A DNA stretch of 64,000 nucleotides from Emiliania huxleyi CCMP1516 (GCF_000372725.1 NW_005200506.1:121129-185128), one strand, 5' to 3'. Positions 41,801-51,898 are shown, counted from the stretch's first letter. A program made the numbers and translations. The notes: generated from the sequence alone by a model not told the origin.

Positions 41801-42202
41801 GGGGTGTGAAGGGATTCGGGAAGTGCGGCACGCGGTCAAAAGTGTCGGTGCGGTTGGCGGCGCTTGCGCTGCTGCTCGTGCACGGCCATTGGGCCGTGTG
41901 CGCGCTTCATGTCCGTGTGTGTGCTCCCGAGGAGTGTGGACAGGCGTTGCAGGACGCGCCGCGCCGCCGCGGGGCTCACGTGCGGACCGCCGTGAAGCGG
42001 GTTGTTTGACTAATGTCGCACATGTTGGGAGACTGATGGGTCAAAAGCATAGATCGTCAATCGACGCGTCGCGCCTTTGCCGATCCGCATAGTTAGGTTT
42101 CCTCTTCACAACGAACCTGGTTTCCTCACTCATTGCAGCGCCCCCCCCGCCCGGCCACCTTGGCCGCGCCCGACAGGGCATCCCGCATCGTTCCTATCTT
42201 TG

Positions 42203-45200
42203 ATGGGCTCCACGTCGTCGACGTCGCCGACGTCGACGTCGATATCGCCGGCTCCGCCACCAGGCGTCGTCCCGAGGCCTGCCGTCAAGCCTCCATCTAA
42301 GGGCTACCTCGATCGCAGCCGCGCAGCGCATGCGGCTCCACCGCCGGCGCCAGCACCTCGCTCGACGAGAAAATCTGCCACCGAGACGCGGTGCGAGCGG
42401 TTCTGCGCGTACTCCTGCGACGAGGTCCAGAAGGACCCGTGCGTGCTGCTCTGGCCGTGCACCTTCATCCCGCCGCTCTGGTAGCGCCGCCTTCTCATCA
42501 CCAGGAAGGCGAACCCGGACGGTCCTGCACTTCCGCCGTTTGACCCGGCAGGTACACGTTCTGCACGAGCTGCGTCGGCCGAGCCACCTGCTGCGAGTGC
42601 CCCGGCGACCGGAGCGAGTACAACCCTATCGGGCGGCAGGTCTTGCGGTACCTCTACCTGCTCCTCCGCTTCCCGTGGTCCTTCCTCACTTTCCTCGTCC
42701 TCTTCCTCGGCAACACCCTCTGCGCGCGCCGCTGCCACAGCACCTGCGGTGAGGCTTGCTGCTACAACCCGACGCAGATCGCCTACATCCACTCGCTGTA
42801 CGTCATCCGGCAGACGCTGCTCAAGGGGTGGCGCCGCTTCCTCTGCTGCTGCATCTCCGAGGGCGCTGGCGTGCTCGCTGTGCTGTGGGAGCTCGACACG
42901 CCGCCGCGCTACATCTTCGACGAGGACGCGGACACGCCCGTCCTCCTCACCTTCCAGGAGTACCTCGCCCGCGTCGAGACGGGGAAGGCGACGCTCGTGC
43001 CGCCGACCGCCACGCCCCTCGCCACGCCCCTCGCCACGCCCCTCGCCACGCCCCTCCCCCCGCAGGTGCCGGTGCCGCCCTACTCGGGAAAGTACCGCGC
43101 CATCGACGGCGGCGGCAGCCAGCGCCTCCGCGCGCGCGCCGGGCGGCGGAGAGCAGCGCCTCTGTGACGGCTGGCCCTGCCGTGCGCTCAGGCAACCAGC
43201 GCATCTTCCCGTGGATCGGCCAGGGCGGGCGCGGCTACGCGATGAACGAGCCCTTCCAGGCCCTGCACAACCTGCCTTCGGCGGACGAGGTGGTGCGGCT
43301 GCTCTACAAGCGGGACGCCTTCAAAAAGGTGCCGCGGCGGCGTGTCCCTCGTGTCCCTCCTCTTGGAGCCCGCCCCCCCCTAGCCCGGGCCCGCTCGCGC
43401 CCCCTCCCGCAGGCACCGTACGGCGTCAACTCGCTCGCAACTTGGTTCGCAAACGTGCGCCGCGCCGCCTTCGCACGCCCGGGACCATCCCGGAGACCTG
43501 CCTCTGAGACCCTCGCGGAGCCGTCCCCCCCCCCCTGCAGGTCGCCATCCACGACTTTTTCCGCACCGCGACCGGCACAGACGGCGGCACGCACCCGGAG
43601 CGAGGTCTGCCCGACAGCGAGCAGGCCGGGGACGCGTGGGGGGGTGGGGCGCCTCCGAGGGCCGTGTCTGTGTGTGTGGGTAGGCAGCGACAAGGAGTGG
43701 GTCAACCTCCACTCCTCGTACCTCGACCTGCAGGTAGACACTTCCTAGACACTTCCCAGACACTTCCTTGTACCTCCACTCCTCCGTACCTCGACCTGCA
43801 GCCGCTGTACGGCTACTCGAAGACGACGGCCGACGCCACGCGCGAGTGGAGCGGCGGCAAGCTCAAGGCGTTTGCGGAGGAGCGCACGAGGGCGGGCCCC
43901 CGAGTCGTGTCGATGGAGGCGTTGTGCCTCACCGCCGGCCAGTTCGCGCGTAGGACCGGATGAGGCGGATCCCCGAGTCGCGAGTCATCGTCGAGTTGCT
44001 GCGGCGCGAGCACGACCACGCGGCGCTCGCTCTGCTCCCTCCCGGATGCGACGGTGCTTTGGCGGAGTAGGCGCGCAAGCCTAGATGCTTCCTATCTCGG
44101 CCTATCTCACCCAGATCTCCCCACACCTCCCCACATCTCTGGCGGAGTAGGCGCGAGCACAACTACGTGGCGGAGCAGTTGGCGCAGCGCTACCCCGCGC
44201 AGTTTGCCACCGACGAGGAGCTCTACCAGCAGGCGCGGCTCATCATGGGCGGCGTGTACATCAACATCATCCTCCGCGCCTACGGCTGCCAGGCGACGCC
44301 CAGCCGAGGCCCAGCCGAGATCTAGCCGAGATCTGGCCGAGGTGTGGCCGATCTGTCTAGCCGCCTCCGCCTCCGCTGCCGCTCTCCAGATGTTTGGCGA
44401 GATCGCGCCGGACGGGTCGGGCTTCTGCGAGCTGCGGCAGGGGTACGGCGGCGCCGGGGTGGGCAACATGTGCACCTTCAACTTCAACCTCATCTACCGC
44501 TTCCACACGTCCATCCCGGTGGAGTGGTCCGCGACAGACCCGCCGCCGATCGACACGGACGAGCAGATGCGCACACTGCTCAACGGCATCCTCAACTGGG
44601 AGTCGGGAGGGGGGAGGAGACGGAAGCTGGGGGAGCATGGACCGGACCTCTGTCAATAGGCATCCTCAACTGGGAGTCGGGCGGGTTCGGTCCGAACAAC
44701 GTGCCCGACTCAATCCTCGGGGAGCGGGCGCGCGTCTCGCAGCGCGCCATCGAGGCGGCGCGGTTGATGGGCGCTCCCACGCTCAACACCTTCCGCCGCC
44801 GCTTCACGAGCGGCTACTCCTCCTTCGAGGACATGACGGGCGGCGACCAGGCCACCGCCGACACGCTGCGGCAGCTCTACCCGGGCGGCATCGAGGACGT
44901 CGAGCTCGTCGTCGGCTGCCAGGTCGAGAAGTGCATGAGCGGCGGGTGGGCGCTGCCCTCCACCATCGGGCAGGTCCGCGCGAGACACAGCCGAGACACA
45001 GCCGAGACACAGCCGAGATGCGGCCGAGAGATTGCCGAGGAGGAGAGCCTCGGCCCTCTCCCCGTCGCGACTCGCCTCGGCCCGCCCGCTCTCGACGCGC
45101 CCGCCGCGCCTCCGCGCAGGCGATCGTCGCGGACGCCTTCGCGTCGATCCGGCAAGACCGCTTCTACACGCAGGACTGGGGTGCGTCCAGCTACACCGCG

Positions 45201-45401
45201 TGGGGCTTCGAGCACGCTAAGAGCACGGTGCTCGCCGATGTCATCAACCGCCACCTCGGCACCAACTCCTTCTCCGTCAACCGGCTCGTCGGGCTCGAGA
45301 AGCTGCCGGACTGGGCGGGACCGCCCGAGTGGTCGCAGGTCGTGAGCTTCAACGAGCGCGGCTTCCCCATCCTGAAGGAGGACTCGCCGGGAGGGGTGTA
45401 G
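42203..45401 (+). CDS. membrane-anchored fatty-acid heme dioxygenase (animal-peroxidase fold)
   Basis: This is an oxylipin-forming enzyme related to linoleate diol synthases and cyclooxygenases. A GT-AG intron (42481-42551) joins IPPLW to YTFCTSCVGRATCCECPGD. The N-terminal third is Cys-rich (CxxC, RRCHSTCGEACC) with one hydrophobic helix (FPWSFLTFLVLFLGNTLC). The catalytic region has NSLATWFANV, IHDFFRTATG, NLHSSYLDLQPLYGYS, the distal heme His in REHNYVAEQL, and FNFNLIYRFHTSIP, where Tyr and His match the radical Tyr and proximal His of the family (YRWH). RQDRFYTQDWG and WGFEHAK close the domain. No P450 domain follows, unlike fungal fusions. Introns at 43734, 44067 and 44586 carry duplicated exon edges. 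The start is approximate. Confidence 0.78.
43705..43801 (+). repeat. duplicated exon edge forming a 68-bp intron
   Basis: ACCTCCACTCCTC and GTACCTCGACCTGCAG at 43705-43733 recur at 43772-43801 (one extra C). Splicing 43734-43801 gives NLHSSYLDLQ-PLYGYS. Confidence 0.8.
44585..44681 (+). repeat. duplicated exon edge forming a 74-bp GC-AG intron
   Basis: The 22-base segment GGCATCCTCAACTGGGAG plus TCGG recurs with period 74. Removing 44586-44659 joins LLNG to ILNWESGGFGPN in frame. Confidence 0.8.
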
Positions 45402-46399
45402 CGGGCAGCGTACAAGCGTATTCGCGCCGCCCGACCGCCAGCATGAGAGGTGTGCGCGCGCGGTGAGCTACAATGTTGCTCGCCGCCGCCGCCGCCGCCC
45501 GCGCCGCGGAACCTGCCCGAGTCCGTTCTCGCTTTCCTCGCATGCCTCCTGGTTAGCTCTGATGAAGAGGTTTGTTTGGACCCAATCTGTTGTCGATACA
45601 CGATACGACCCTCCCACAAGTGCTATTAGTACCGGCCCAAGTCGGAACAAGGTTGGGAAAATCCCTACCTCCCGCCGCCGCTGTGCGCTGAGGACCCCTG
45701 TTCTCGAGCACGGTCGGATCAGGTCGGATCACGGTCGAAACAGAGGTCGGAGTAGGAACTCGAACACGTGGTCGAACGCGGTCGGATCATGTTATTTATG
45801 ATCATACCTGCTGCCGAACACCCGGTCGGATCACGGTCGAACACAGCACGGTCAAGGTCGGGAAAAAGGGCCGTACCGTGGGGCAGCTCATCTGTTCCGA
45901 CCCTGATCCAACCCTGTTCCGGGCTGTGGCCTCAAACCTAACACGTAACAGGGATCAGGGTCCTCGGGAACAGGTCGGTGTTCACAGCCTTGTTATTGAG
46001 AAGAAAAAACGTCCGATGGCGCTGTGCGCTGGTCTGTGAGAGGTTGAGGTGCGAGCCCTGGAGGCCCTGGGGATGGGGGGAGACTACCCGCGGGCCTAGA
46101 AGGCCCGCGCGCGGGGGGGGGGGGGGGGGGGGATTGAGACCGGTCATGAATGAGTGCGCGACACGCATGTTGCGAGCAGCGCTGTACGTACTTTTAGCTT
46201 ACTGGGAGAAAAGGGGAGGGGTGTGTGTTCTCTAGGCCCCTAAAGGGCCCTACGCACTACGCGCGGCGTGAGAGCTCGGAAGCGAGCTTTGCACGGCGAT
46301 CGGGCTGGCTGGCTGCTGGCAGGGGGGGGTCTGGTTAACTCGCCGTAGATCGAGGATGACGCGGTTCACCCCCTTCACCTCTCACGCGTTGTCGATGTT
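45402..46399. other. repeat-bearing intergenic region
   Basis: Between 45710 and 45860 the motif GGTCGGATCA and relatives (GGTCGAACA) recur at least six times. GATCAT and ATGATC at 45784-45802 form a small inverted repeat. The dispersed TTCACAGCC repeat is at 45981-46032 and a poly-G run at 46114-46132. I see no gene. Confidence 0.6.
45981..46032. repeat. dispersed short repeat, copy 2 of 3
   Basis: TTCACAGCCTTGTTATTGAG through ATGGCGCTGTGCGCTG, about 90 percent like the copy at 22925. Confidence 0.8.
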
Positions 46400-47868
46400 T
46401 TGCATGATCCGACTTCACTCTGCGTGGTACCCTCCTCCACGAGCGCCATCCTCCCAGCCCAGCTCGCCGACCTGGCTCGGGGCAACCTGGCTCGCTTCCT
46501 CCTCTGTCGCGTCGCTCTCGTCTGCCTCGTCCAAGAGTGGAGACACAAGCGCCACCCACGTAGCGCGATTTCTTCTTTCTGGCGGAATGAGCGGCGCCGT
46601 CAGCCAAGCCTGCTGCCCGAGCTGGCGGTGGACGACCTGGCCGCGCTGCGAGCCTTCCTCTCCGGGCGGCGGACGCGCGACACGTCGCTCGCGGCCCAGC
46701 TCGACGTGCGGCACGACACCGACAAGCAGGACACGCTGCTGACCTGGGCCACTCGTCACGGGCAGGCCGAGGGGGCGCGGCTGCTGCTCGAGGGCGGCGC
46801 GAGCGTCGGGGCGGTGAATGGCGTCGGCGCTTCCACGCTGTATACCGCGACGCAAGGATGGCGCCACGTCGCTGTACATCGCGTGCCAGAACAACCACCC
46901 CGAGGTCGCCCGGCTGCTTCTCGAGGCGGGCGCGGCGATCAACCAAGCCAGGGAGAACGGCGTCACGCCGCTGTTAGCGGCGTGCCAGGATGGCCACCTC
47001 GAGTGCGCCCGGCTGCTTCTCGAGACCGGCGCAGCGATCGACCAAGCGCAGCAGAATGGCGCCACGCCGCTGTACATCGCGTGCCAAAACGGCCACCTCG
47101 AGTGCGTGCAGCTGCTCCTCGAGACTGAAGCAAAGGTCAGCCAAGCCAAGGACAACGGCGCCACACCCTGTTCGTTGCGTGCCAGCACGGCCACGTCGAG
47201 ATCGCCCAGCTGCTTCTCGAGGCCAGCGCGGCGGTCGGCCAAGCCATGGAGGGCGGCGCCACGCCATTGCTCATGGCGTGCCAGGAGGGCCAGCTCGAGT
47301 GCGTTCGGCTGCTCCTCGAGGCTGGCGCAGCGATCGACCAGGCCTGCGACAACGGCGTCACGCCGCTGTCCATCGCGTGCCACCAGGACCACCTCGAGGT
47401 CGCCAAGCTCCTCTCCCCCCCCACGGCGCCTCCCGCGCCGCTACGCCCTTTGGCACGCCCGAGGAGGCCGCAAATAGCCGCGGCCACGCCGAACTCGCCG
47501 CCTGGCTGGTCGCCAGCCGCGGCTGGACGCCGCTCGCGCACCTTGAGACCCTCACCGCCGCCCGCGCCACCTCCCTCCTGCGCAGCGGCGCAAGCTTGCA
47601 CGAGGGCGAGCCGACGAAGCTGCGGCGCGCCGCGGGCGGCGAGGGCGAGGCGGCGGCGCTGGTCCGGCGGGCGGCGGCGCCGTGGTCGCCGGCAAGCCAC
47701 TCGCTCTTCCCCGCGGCGGCCCGCGCGCGGGCGGCGTTCCTCGTCCGCTCGATCTACGAGATCCACGAGCGGTACCACCTCGACTCGGCAGGAGCCACGA
47801 ACGGCATCGCGGCGCTCGACTTTGGCCATTGCGTCTTGGGCTTCGCCATCGCGCGCGAGACGCAGTAA
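46400..47868 (+). pseudogene. ankyrin-repeat protein gene, disrupted frame
   Basis: Ankyrin repeats are plain across three frames: WATRHGQAEGARLLLEGGAS, then IACQNNHPEVARLLLEAGAA, LLAACQDGHLECARLLLETG, YIACQNGHLECVQLLLETEA, FVACQHGHVEIAQLLLEASA, LLMACQEGQLECVRLLLEAG and IACHQDHLEVAKLLS. The end carries WSPASHSLFPAAARARAAFL, a C-terminal block common to algal ankyrin proteins. The frame changes near 46850, at 47165 (one base short in ACACCCTG) and in the C-run at 47415-47424. None fits an intron. It is either a recent pseudogene or a gene with assembly errors; repeats are otherwise well kept. Near 46850 a repeat also appears to be partly deleted. Confidence 0.65.
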
Positions 47869-48053
47869 TAGGGGCTTGCTTTCGCGCGCGGCGCGGCGCT
47901 TGGGATTTGGTCCATGCGGATCGGCTATCATGACGCCTTCGGTCGGCGGTTTGTTAAACGGTTTGACTTTGCCGCGCGCGCGGCAACGCATGCTCTGGAG
48001 GGCGCCTGGATCGAGGCCGCCTTTTGGCCTTTTTAGAGTTTAGACTTTATAGT

Positions 48054-48056
<3 letters not shown>

Positions 48057-48130
<74 letters not shown>
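48057..48130. repeat. (GT)37 microsatellite
   Basis: An uninterrupted 74-base GT repeat. Confidence 0.99.
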
Positions 48131-48132
<2 letters not shown>

Positions 48133-48332
48133 TACTACGAAAATGCAACCCTGGCAGAGCCTATGTGCCACGCGGAGATGCACGCGAGACTCGAGCGGAC
48201 GGAGGACGGAGGAGACGCCCGGAGGACACCCACGCAGGCAAAGAGTCCAACAGTCCATGTGTCCATTCCAACCATTGCGGCACGCCGCGAGCGCTCAGGA
48301 CACTGGACACATATATCTAGGTGGACACATGA

Positions 48333-48978
48333 GAGAACAGTTCGCTGCTGTACTTCCTGACGCACGACCCGTCCTACTTCTTCTTCTCCATGTACGCAGA
48401 CATGGGCGTCGAGGCGTACGACACGCTCGCCATGCTCTACCGCCGGTGGACGGGCAGAGACCACACGCTCACGCGCCACCACCCCGCCGTCGATCACATC
48501 CTGACGCCGCACCACCTCTTCGGCGTCTTCTTCGAGACGCTCGCGCTGATGGGGGGCCCGGGCATCTCCAAGACGTTCATGTTCCACGTCGAGGCCTCCG
48601 CTCACGCCTCGGGCGTCTTCATACTCGCCGCCATAGTCATGCACCAGACGCCCGCCCAGTCGTGGCCGCGCTTCCTCTACCGCTTCCAAAAGTGCGTCGT
48701 CGCCGCCATCGTCGCGTGCCGCGTCATCTGGTGGATCCCGGTCGCCGCCGGCTCGCTGCGCCTCGCTTACGCCTACAGCGGCGACTTCCCCGCCTGGCTC
48801 GCGCCATACGGCATCCGCGGGCTCGGCCTCTCCTTCCCCCTCCTCTCGCCCGTCTTCCTCTTCTCGCTGCTGCTGATTGGCTTCTACGCACTTCAACGCG
48901 GACCAGCTGCAGTACAACCTCAAGCTGCTGCGCAAGGCGGCCGGAAGGGTGCGAGCGGCGAACGAGGCGGAGAAGTAG
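48333..48978 (+). CDS. TLC-like multi-pass membrane protein, 5' part missing
   Basis: The frame reads SLLYFLTHDPSYFFFSMYAD, then DHILTPHHLFGVFFETLALM, FMFHVEASAHASGVFILAAI, FQKCVVAAIVACRVIWWIPV and LLSPVFLFSLLLIGFY, giving about five hydrophobic spans. The paired His in a loop and the pattern of helices resemble TLC (TRAM/LAG1/CLN8) domain proteins, which act on ceramides or sense membrane lipids. The assignment is tentative. Just after GFY the frame shifts by one base; the shifted frame gives a convincing end, HFNADQLQYNLKLLRKAAGR to NEAEK and a stop. No start codon with a plausible N-terminus is found upstream of the GT microsatellite, so a 5' exon is missing or the copy is truncated. Confidence 0.5.
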
Positions 48979-49646
48979 CCGGCGCCGGCGAAGCACGCGC
49001 CTGCTGCGCTCGCCGGCCCGGCTCAGCGCAAGTCGCCCCGCCTCGCCGCCGCCAGCGCATAGAGCGAGACGAGGGAGAGGCGCGGCCTGGGTTGTCTAGA
49101 TTGGCTGTGCGCGGCTGCGTGTCGCCAAAACATCGACGCTCGTGTTAGTGTAGTCAAGTGTTTGAGTGTGCGCTGGGAGTGTGTTGTTGTAGTGTCGAAT
49201 GCCCCCATGTCCATGTGCCATGAGTCACATACGACACCCCCCTGCCCATCGAGGCCTTCTGTTAAACCGACTTATAAAGAGCTTGTGTGACGGGAGCAAC
49301 ATGTACATGTGGTTTCGAAAAAGAAAGAAAACAGACACCCAAGGGAGGGATGGCAATTCGACGTCGCGTCGCGGTATCGCCAGTGCCCACCCTGTACCCG
49401 GTGTCATGCGAAATGGAGTGATGAAATTCTTTCCCCCAGTGTGCGCTCCAGTCCCGCGCCGTGCCCAGTGTTGAGCGAGGGGTTTGGCTGTAAAATTCTT
49501 TCCCCCCGCGATGTCCTTGAGACTAGTTTGTTTCCTCGACTTCCTCTATGGCGAGGACGACGGCTTCTAAGGAAGCCGTCTGCGCCTTGTTAGTGCCAGC
49601 GCGCGCCAGTCCCGTGCCCAGCGCCGTGAAAATTCTTTTCCTCGCG
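48979..49646. other. intergenic region with repeated promoter-proximal motifs
   Basis: A segment AAAGAAAACAGACACCCAAG plus GGAGGGATGG (49325-49354) is shared with 54046-54075. The motif AAATTCTTTCCCCC and relatives occurs three times (49425, 49493, 49630), with CGCGATGTCC following two of them, the last at the RCC1 start codon. Confidence 0.6.
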
Positions 49647-51074
49647 ATGTCCACCCCGCCGCGCCGCCGCTCGCGCCGCCTCGCCGCCGCCTCCGCCTCC
49701 GCTCCCTCGCCGAACACGCCGCCGCCCGCCCGCCTCCTCGACCTCCCCACGGAGCTCCTCGTCCGCGCCCTCTCTCGCTGCGACACCGCCGACATCGCTC
49801 GCGTCGCGGCCGTCTCGCTGCTCTTCCACGCCTCGCTTGCGGTAGAGGGCATCCGCTTGTGGGCGCGAGAGCGCGGCTTCGAGCTGCCGGCGCAGCCGGA
49901 GGGCGAGGGCTGCGCCGTGCGGTGGCTGTGCTTCGCTGCGCTGCTGTGCGAGGCCAACCCGCCGGCGAGGGCGGCGGTAGGCGGTCAGCACAGCCTCTTC
50001 ATCGACGGCGTGGGGCGGCTCTCGTCGTGCGGAACGGCTGAGAGCTTCACGCCGGGACTGCTCGGTCACGGCGAGGGAATGGCGCGGCTCCACACGCCGA
50101 CCCGCCTCCCTTCTTCCCCACTGGGTGGCGAGCGTGTCGTCGCTGTGTCGGCTGCAGCCGGGCACAGCCTCGCCCTCACCGCTGAAGGCGTCTGGAGCTG
50201 GGGCGGTGGAGCCTACGGCAAGCTGGGCCACGGCGACGGGCAGAGCCAGCTGCAGCCGAAGAAGGTCGAGGTCTTGGCGGGGCAGCGCGTCATCGGTGTG
50301 TCGGCTGGAACCGTGCACAGCATCGCCCTCACCGCTGGCGGCGCCGTGTGGAGCTGGGGCTATGGAGGCCTTGGCCAGCTGGGCCATGGCGATCTGCAGA
50401 ACCAGCTGCTGCCCAAGAAGGTCGAGACCTTGGCTGGCCAGCGCGTCGTCGCCGTGTCGGCTGGAGGCGAACACAGCCTCGCCATCACCGCCGACGGAGC
50501 GGTCTGGAGCTGGGGCTTTGGAGGCCTTGGCCAACTGGGCCATGGCAACCAGCAGAACCAGCTGCTGCCCAAGAAGATCGAGGCGTTGGCGGGCCAGCGT
50601 GTTGTCGCCGTGGCGGCTGGACACTACCACAGCCTCGCCCTCACCGCTCACGGCGGTGTCTGGAGCTGGGGCTATGGAGGCGAGGGCCGGCTGGGCCACG
50701 GCGACCTGCAGAACCAGCTGCTGCCAAAGAAGGTCGAGACGTTGGCTGGCCAGCGCGTCGTCGCTGTGTCGGCTGGAGTATGGCACAATCTCGCCCTCAC
50801 CGCCGACGGCGCCGTCTGGAGCTGGGGCGATGGAGGTGCGGGCCGGTTGGGCCACGGCGACGCGCAGCGCCAGCTGCTGCCCAAGAAGATCAAGGCCTTT
50901 GCTGACCAGCGCGTCGTCGCGGTGACCGCTGGGGCCCGCCACAGCATCGCCCGCACCGCCGACGGCGCCGTCTTTACCTGGGGCGAGGGCCGCCACGGCT
51001 GCCTAGGCCACGGCGAGGACCTGTCGAACCAACTGCTGCCCAAGAAGATCGAGACGTGGGCGCCGGGGCAGTGA
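49647..51074 (+). CDS. F-box-like / RCC1 beta-propeller protein
   Basis: A single exon codes for 475 residues. After a basic N-terminus, LLDLPTELLVRALSRCDTAD and IARVAAVSLLFHAS match an F-box (LP.E.L..iL..L......)vs..f). Six or seven RCC1 repeats follow, each about 52 residues with G-HS-ALT-DG-VWSWG-G--G-LGHGD-QNQLLPKKVE; they form a seven-bladed propeller. Such proteins usually act as substrate adaptors of SCF ubiquitin ligases or as exchange-factor-like modules. The repeats are unusually uniform, so they have been homogenised. The Met chosen is MSTPPRRRSRRLAA; in-frame upstream Met codons (49548) lie in repeated 5' sequence. Confidence 0.85.
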   Translation: MSTPPRRRSRRLAAASASAPSPNTPPPARLLDLPTELLVRALSRCDTADIARVAAVSLLFHASLAVEGIRLWARERGFELPAQPEGEGCAVRWLCFAALLCEANPPARAAVGGQHSLFIDGVGRLSSCGTAESFTPGLLGHGEGMARLHTPTRLPSSPLGGERVVAVSAAAGHSLALTAEGVWSWGGGAYGKLGHGDGQSQLQPKKVEVLAGQRVIGVSAGTVHSIALTAGGAVWSWGYGGLGQLGHGDLQNQLLPKKVETLAGQRVVAVSAGGEHSLAITADGAVWSWGFGGLGQLGHGNQQNQLLPKKIEALAGQRVVAVAAGHYHSLALTAHGGVWSWGYGGEGRLGHGDLQNQLLPKKVETLAGQRVVAVSAGVWHNLALTADGAVWSWGDGGAGRLGHGDAQRQLLPKKIKAFADQRVVAVTAGARHSIARTADGAVFTWGEGRHGCLGHGEDLSNQLLPKKIETWAPGQ

Positions 51075-51082
51075 CAAGCCGC

Positions 51083-51640
51083 GGCAGTTTGCAACACCGT
51101 GGGCGACGTTGGCCAGCTCGCGTGCTCGGCACGAGGAGACGAGGTCGAGCGTGCGCTGCACCAGCCGCTCAAGCTGCTCCTCGTGCCGCCGATGCGCTGC
51201 TTGCCCAGTTTGTTCCACAGGTTCGCAGCGTGGATGTGGTTCAAGCTCGCGCTGTGGGCGGCAAAGAGCGTGAGCAGCTCGTGTGCGTCGCGGGCATGCG
51301 AGATGTGGCCGTTGAGCTGCGCAGCATTGAGATGACCACCGGCAGCAGAGCGGCCAGATGAGGGCGGCTCGCTGCGCACCGCCGGATTTGGCCGGCGTGA
51401 GGGCGACTGTGGCGGATCGCCTGTCCTCGGCGGCGGTGGCAGCGGCGACGACCCGCCCGGAGGCGGCTGAGGCGCCAACCATGGCGGCGGCGGCGGGCGC
51501 TCATTGCGCCATCGCGGCTCGTCGCGCCATCGCGGCTCGCCGCGCCGTCTTGGCTCGTCACGCCAGCGAGACTCGCCGCGACGCCCGCTCTTCTGACCGG
51601 GCGACTCGTCGCGAGGCCTCTTGAAGCCGCCGGCCGGACC
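51083..51640 (-). CDS. possible organelle RNA-binding protein, N-terminal exon
   Basis: The frame has an Arg/Trp/Asp/Glu repeat region (RWRDEPRRRGEPRWRDEPRW), a Pro-rich linker and then LNAAQLNGHISHARDAHELL and HSASLNHIHAANLWNKLGKQ. The last part resembles the helical N-terminal repeats of algal RAP/FASTK- or OPR-type organelle RNA-binding proteins. No RAP domain follows; the frame runs into antisense of the RCC1 gene. So it is a truncated gene or one whose other exons I cannot see. Confidence 0.4.
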
Positions 51641-51660
51641 CGCGCATATATGCGGAATGA

Positions 51661-51898
51661 AATAAATAAATAAAACGGACACCTCTACTAGGAGATGGGT
51701 AAAAAGGAACAGGTCCCCGCCCTGCGGTCTTTGTGCAGGGTTCTTTGTAGGCTCAGGCCGTCGCCGCTGGTTTTTTTCTCTTTGCGTTTGAGACGCCGAT
51801 CGGTCAAACGGCTTCCCTTTAAATAAATAAATAAAAACGGGCATATCTACTGTGAGATGGGTAAAAGGAACAGGTCCCCGCCCGTGCGATCTTTGTGC
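51661..51898. repeat. two direct copies of a 75-bp AT-rich segment
   Basis: AATAAATAAATAAAACGG, GAGATGGGTAAAA and GGAACAGGTCCCCGCCC with CTTTGTGC occur in order at 51661-51735 and again at 51821-51898. Divergence is about 10 percent. Confidence 0.85.

Noticed and set aside
48057-48130. Functional Z-DNA element
   Set aside because: A GT repeat can form Z-DNA, but nothing beyond the simple repeat supports a role here.
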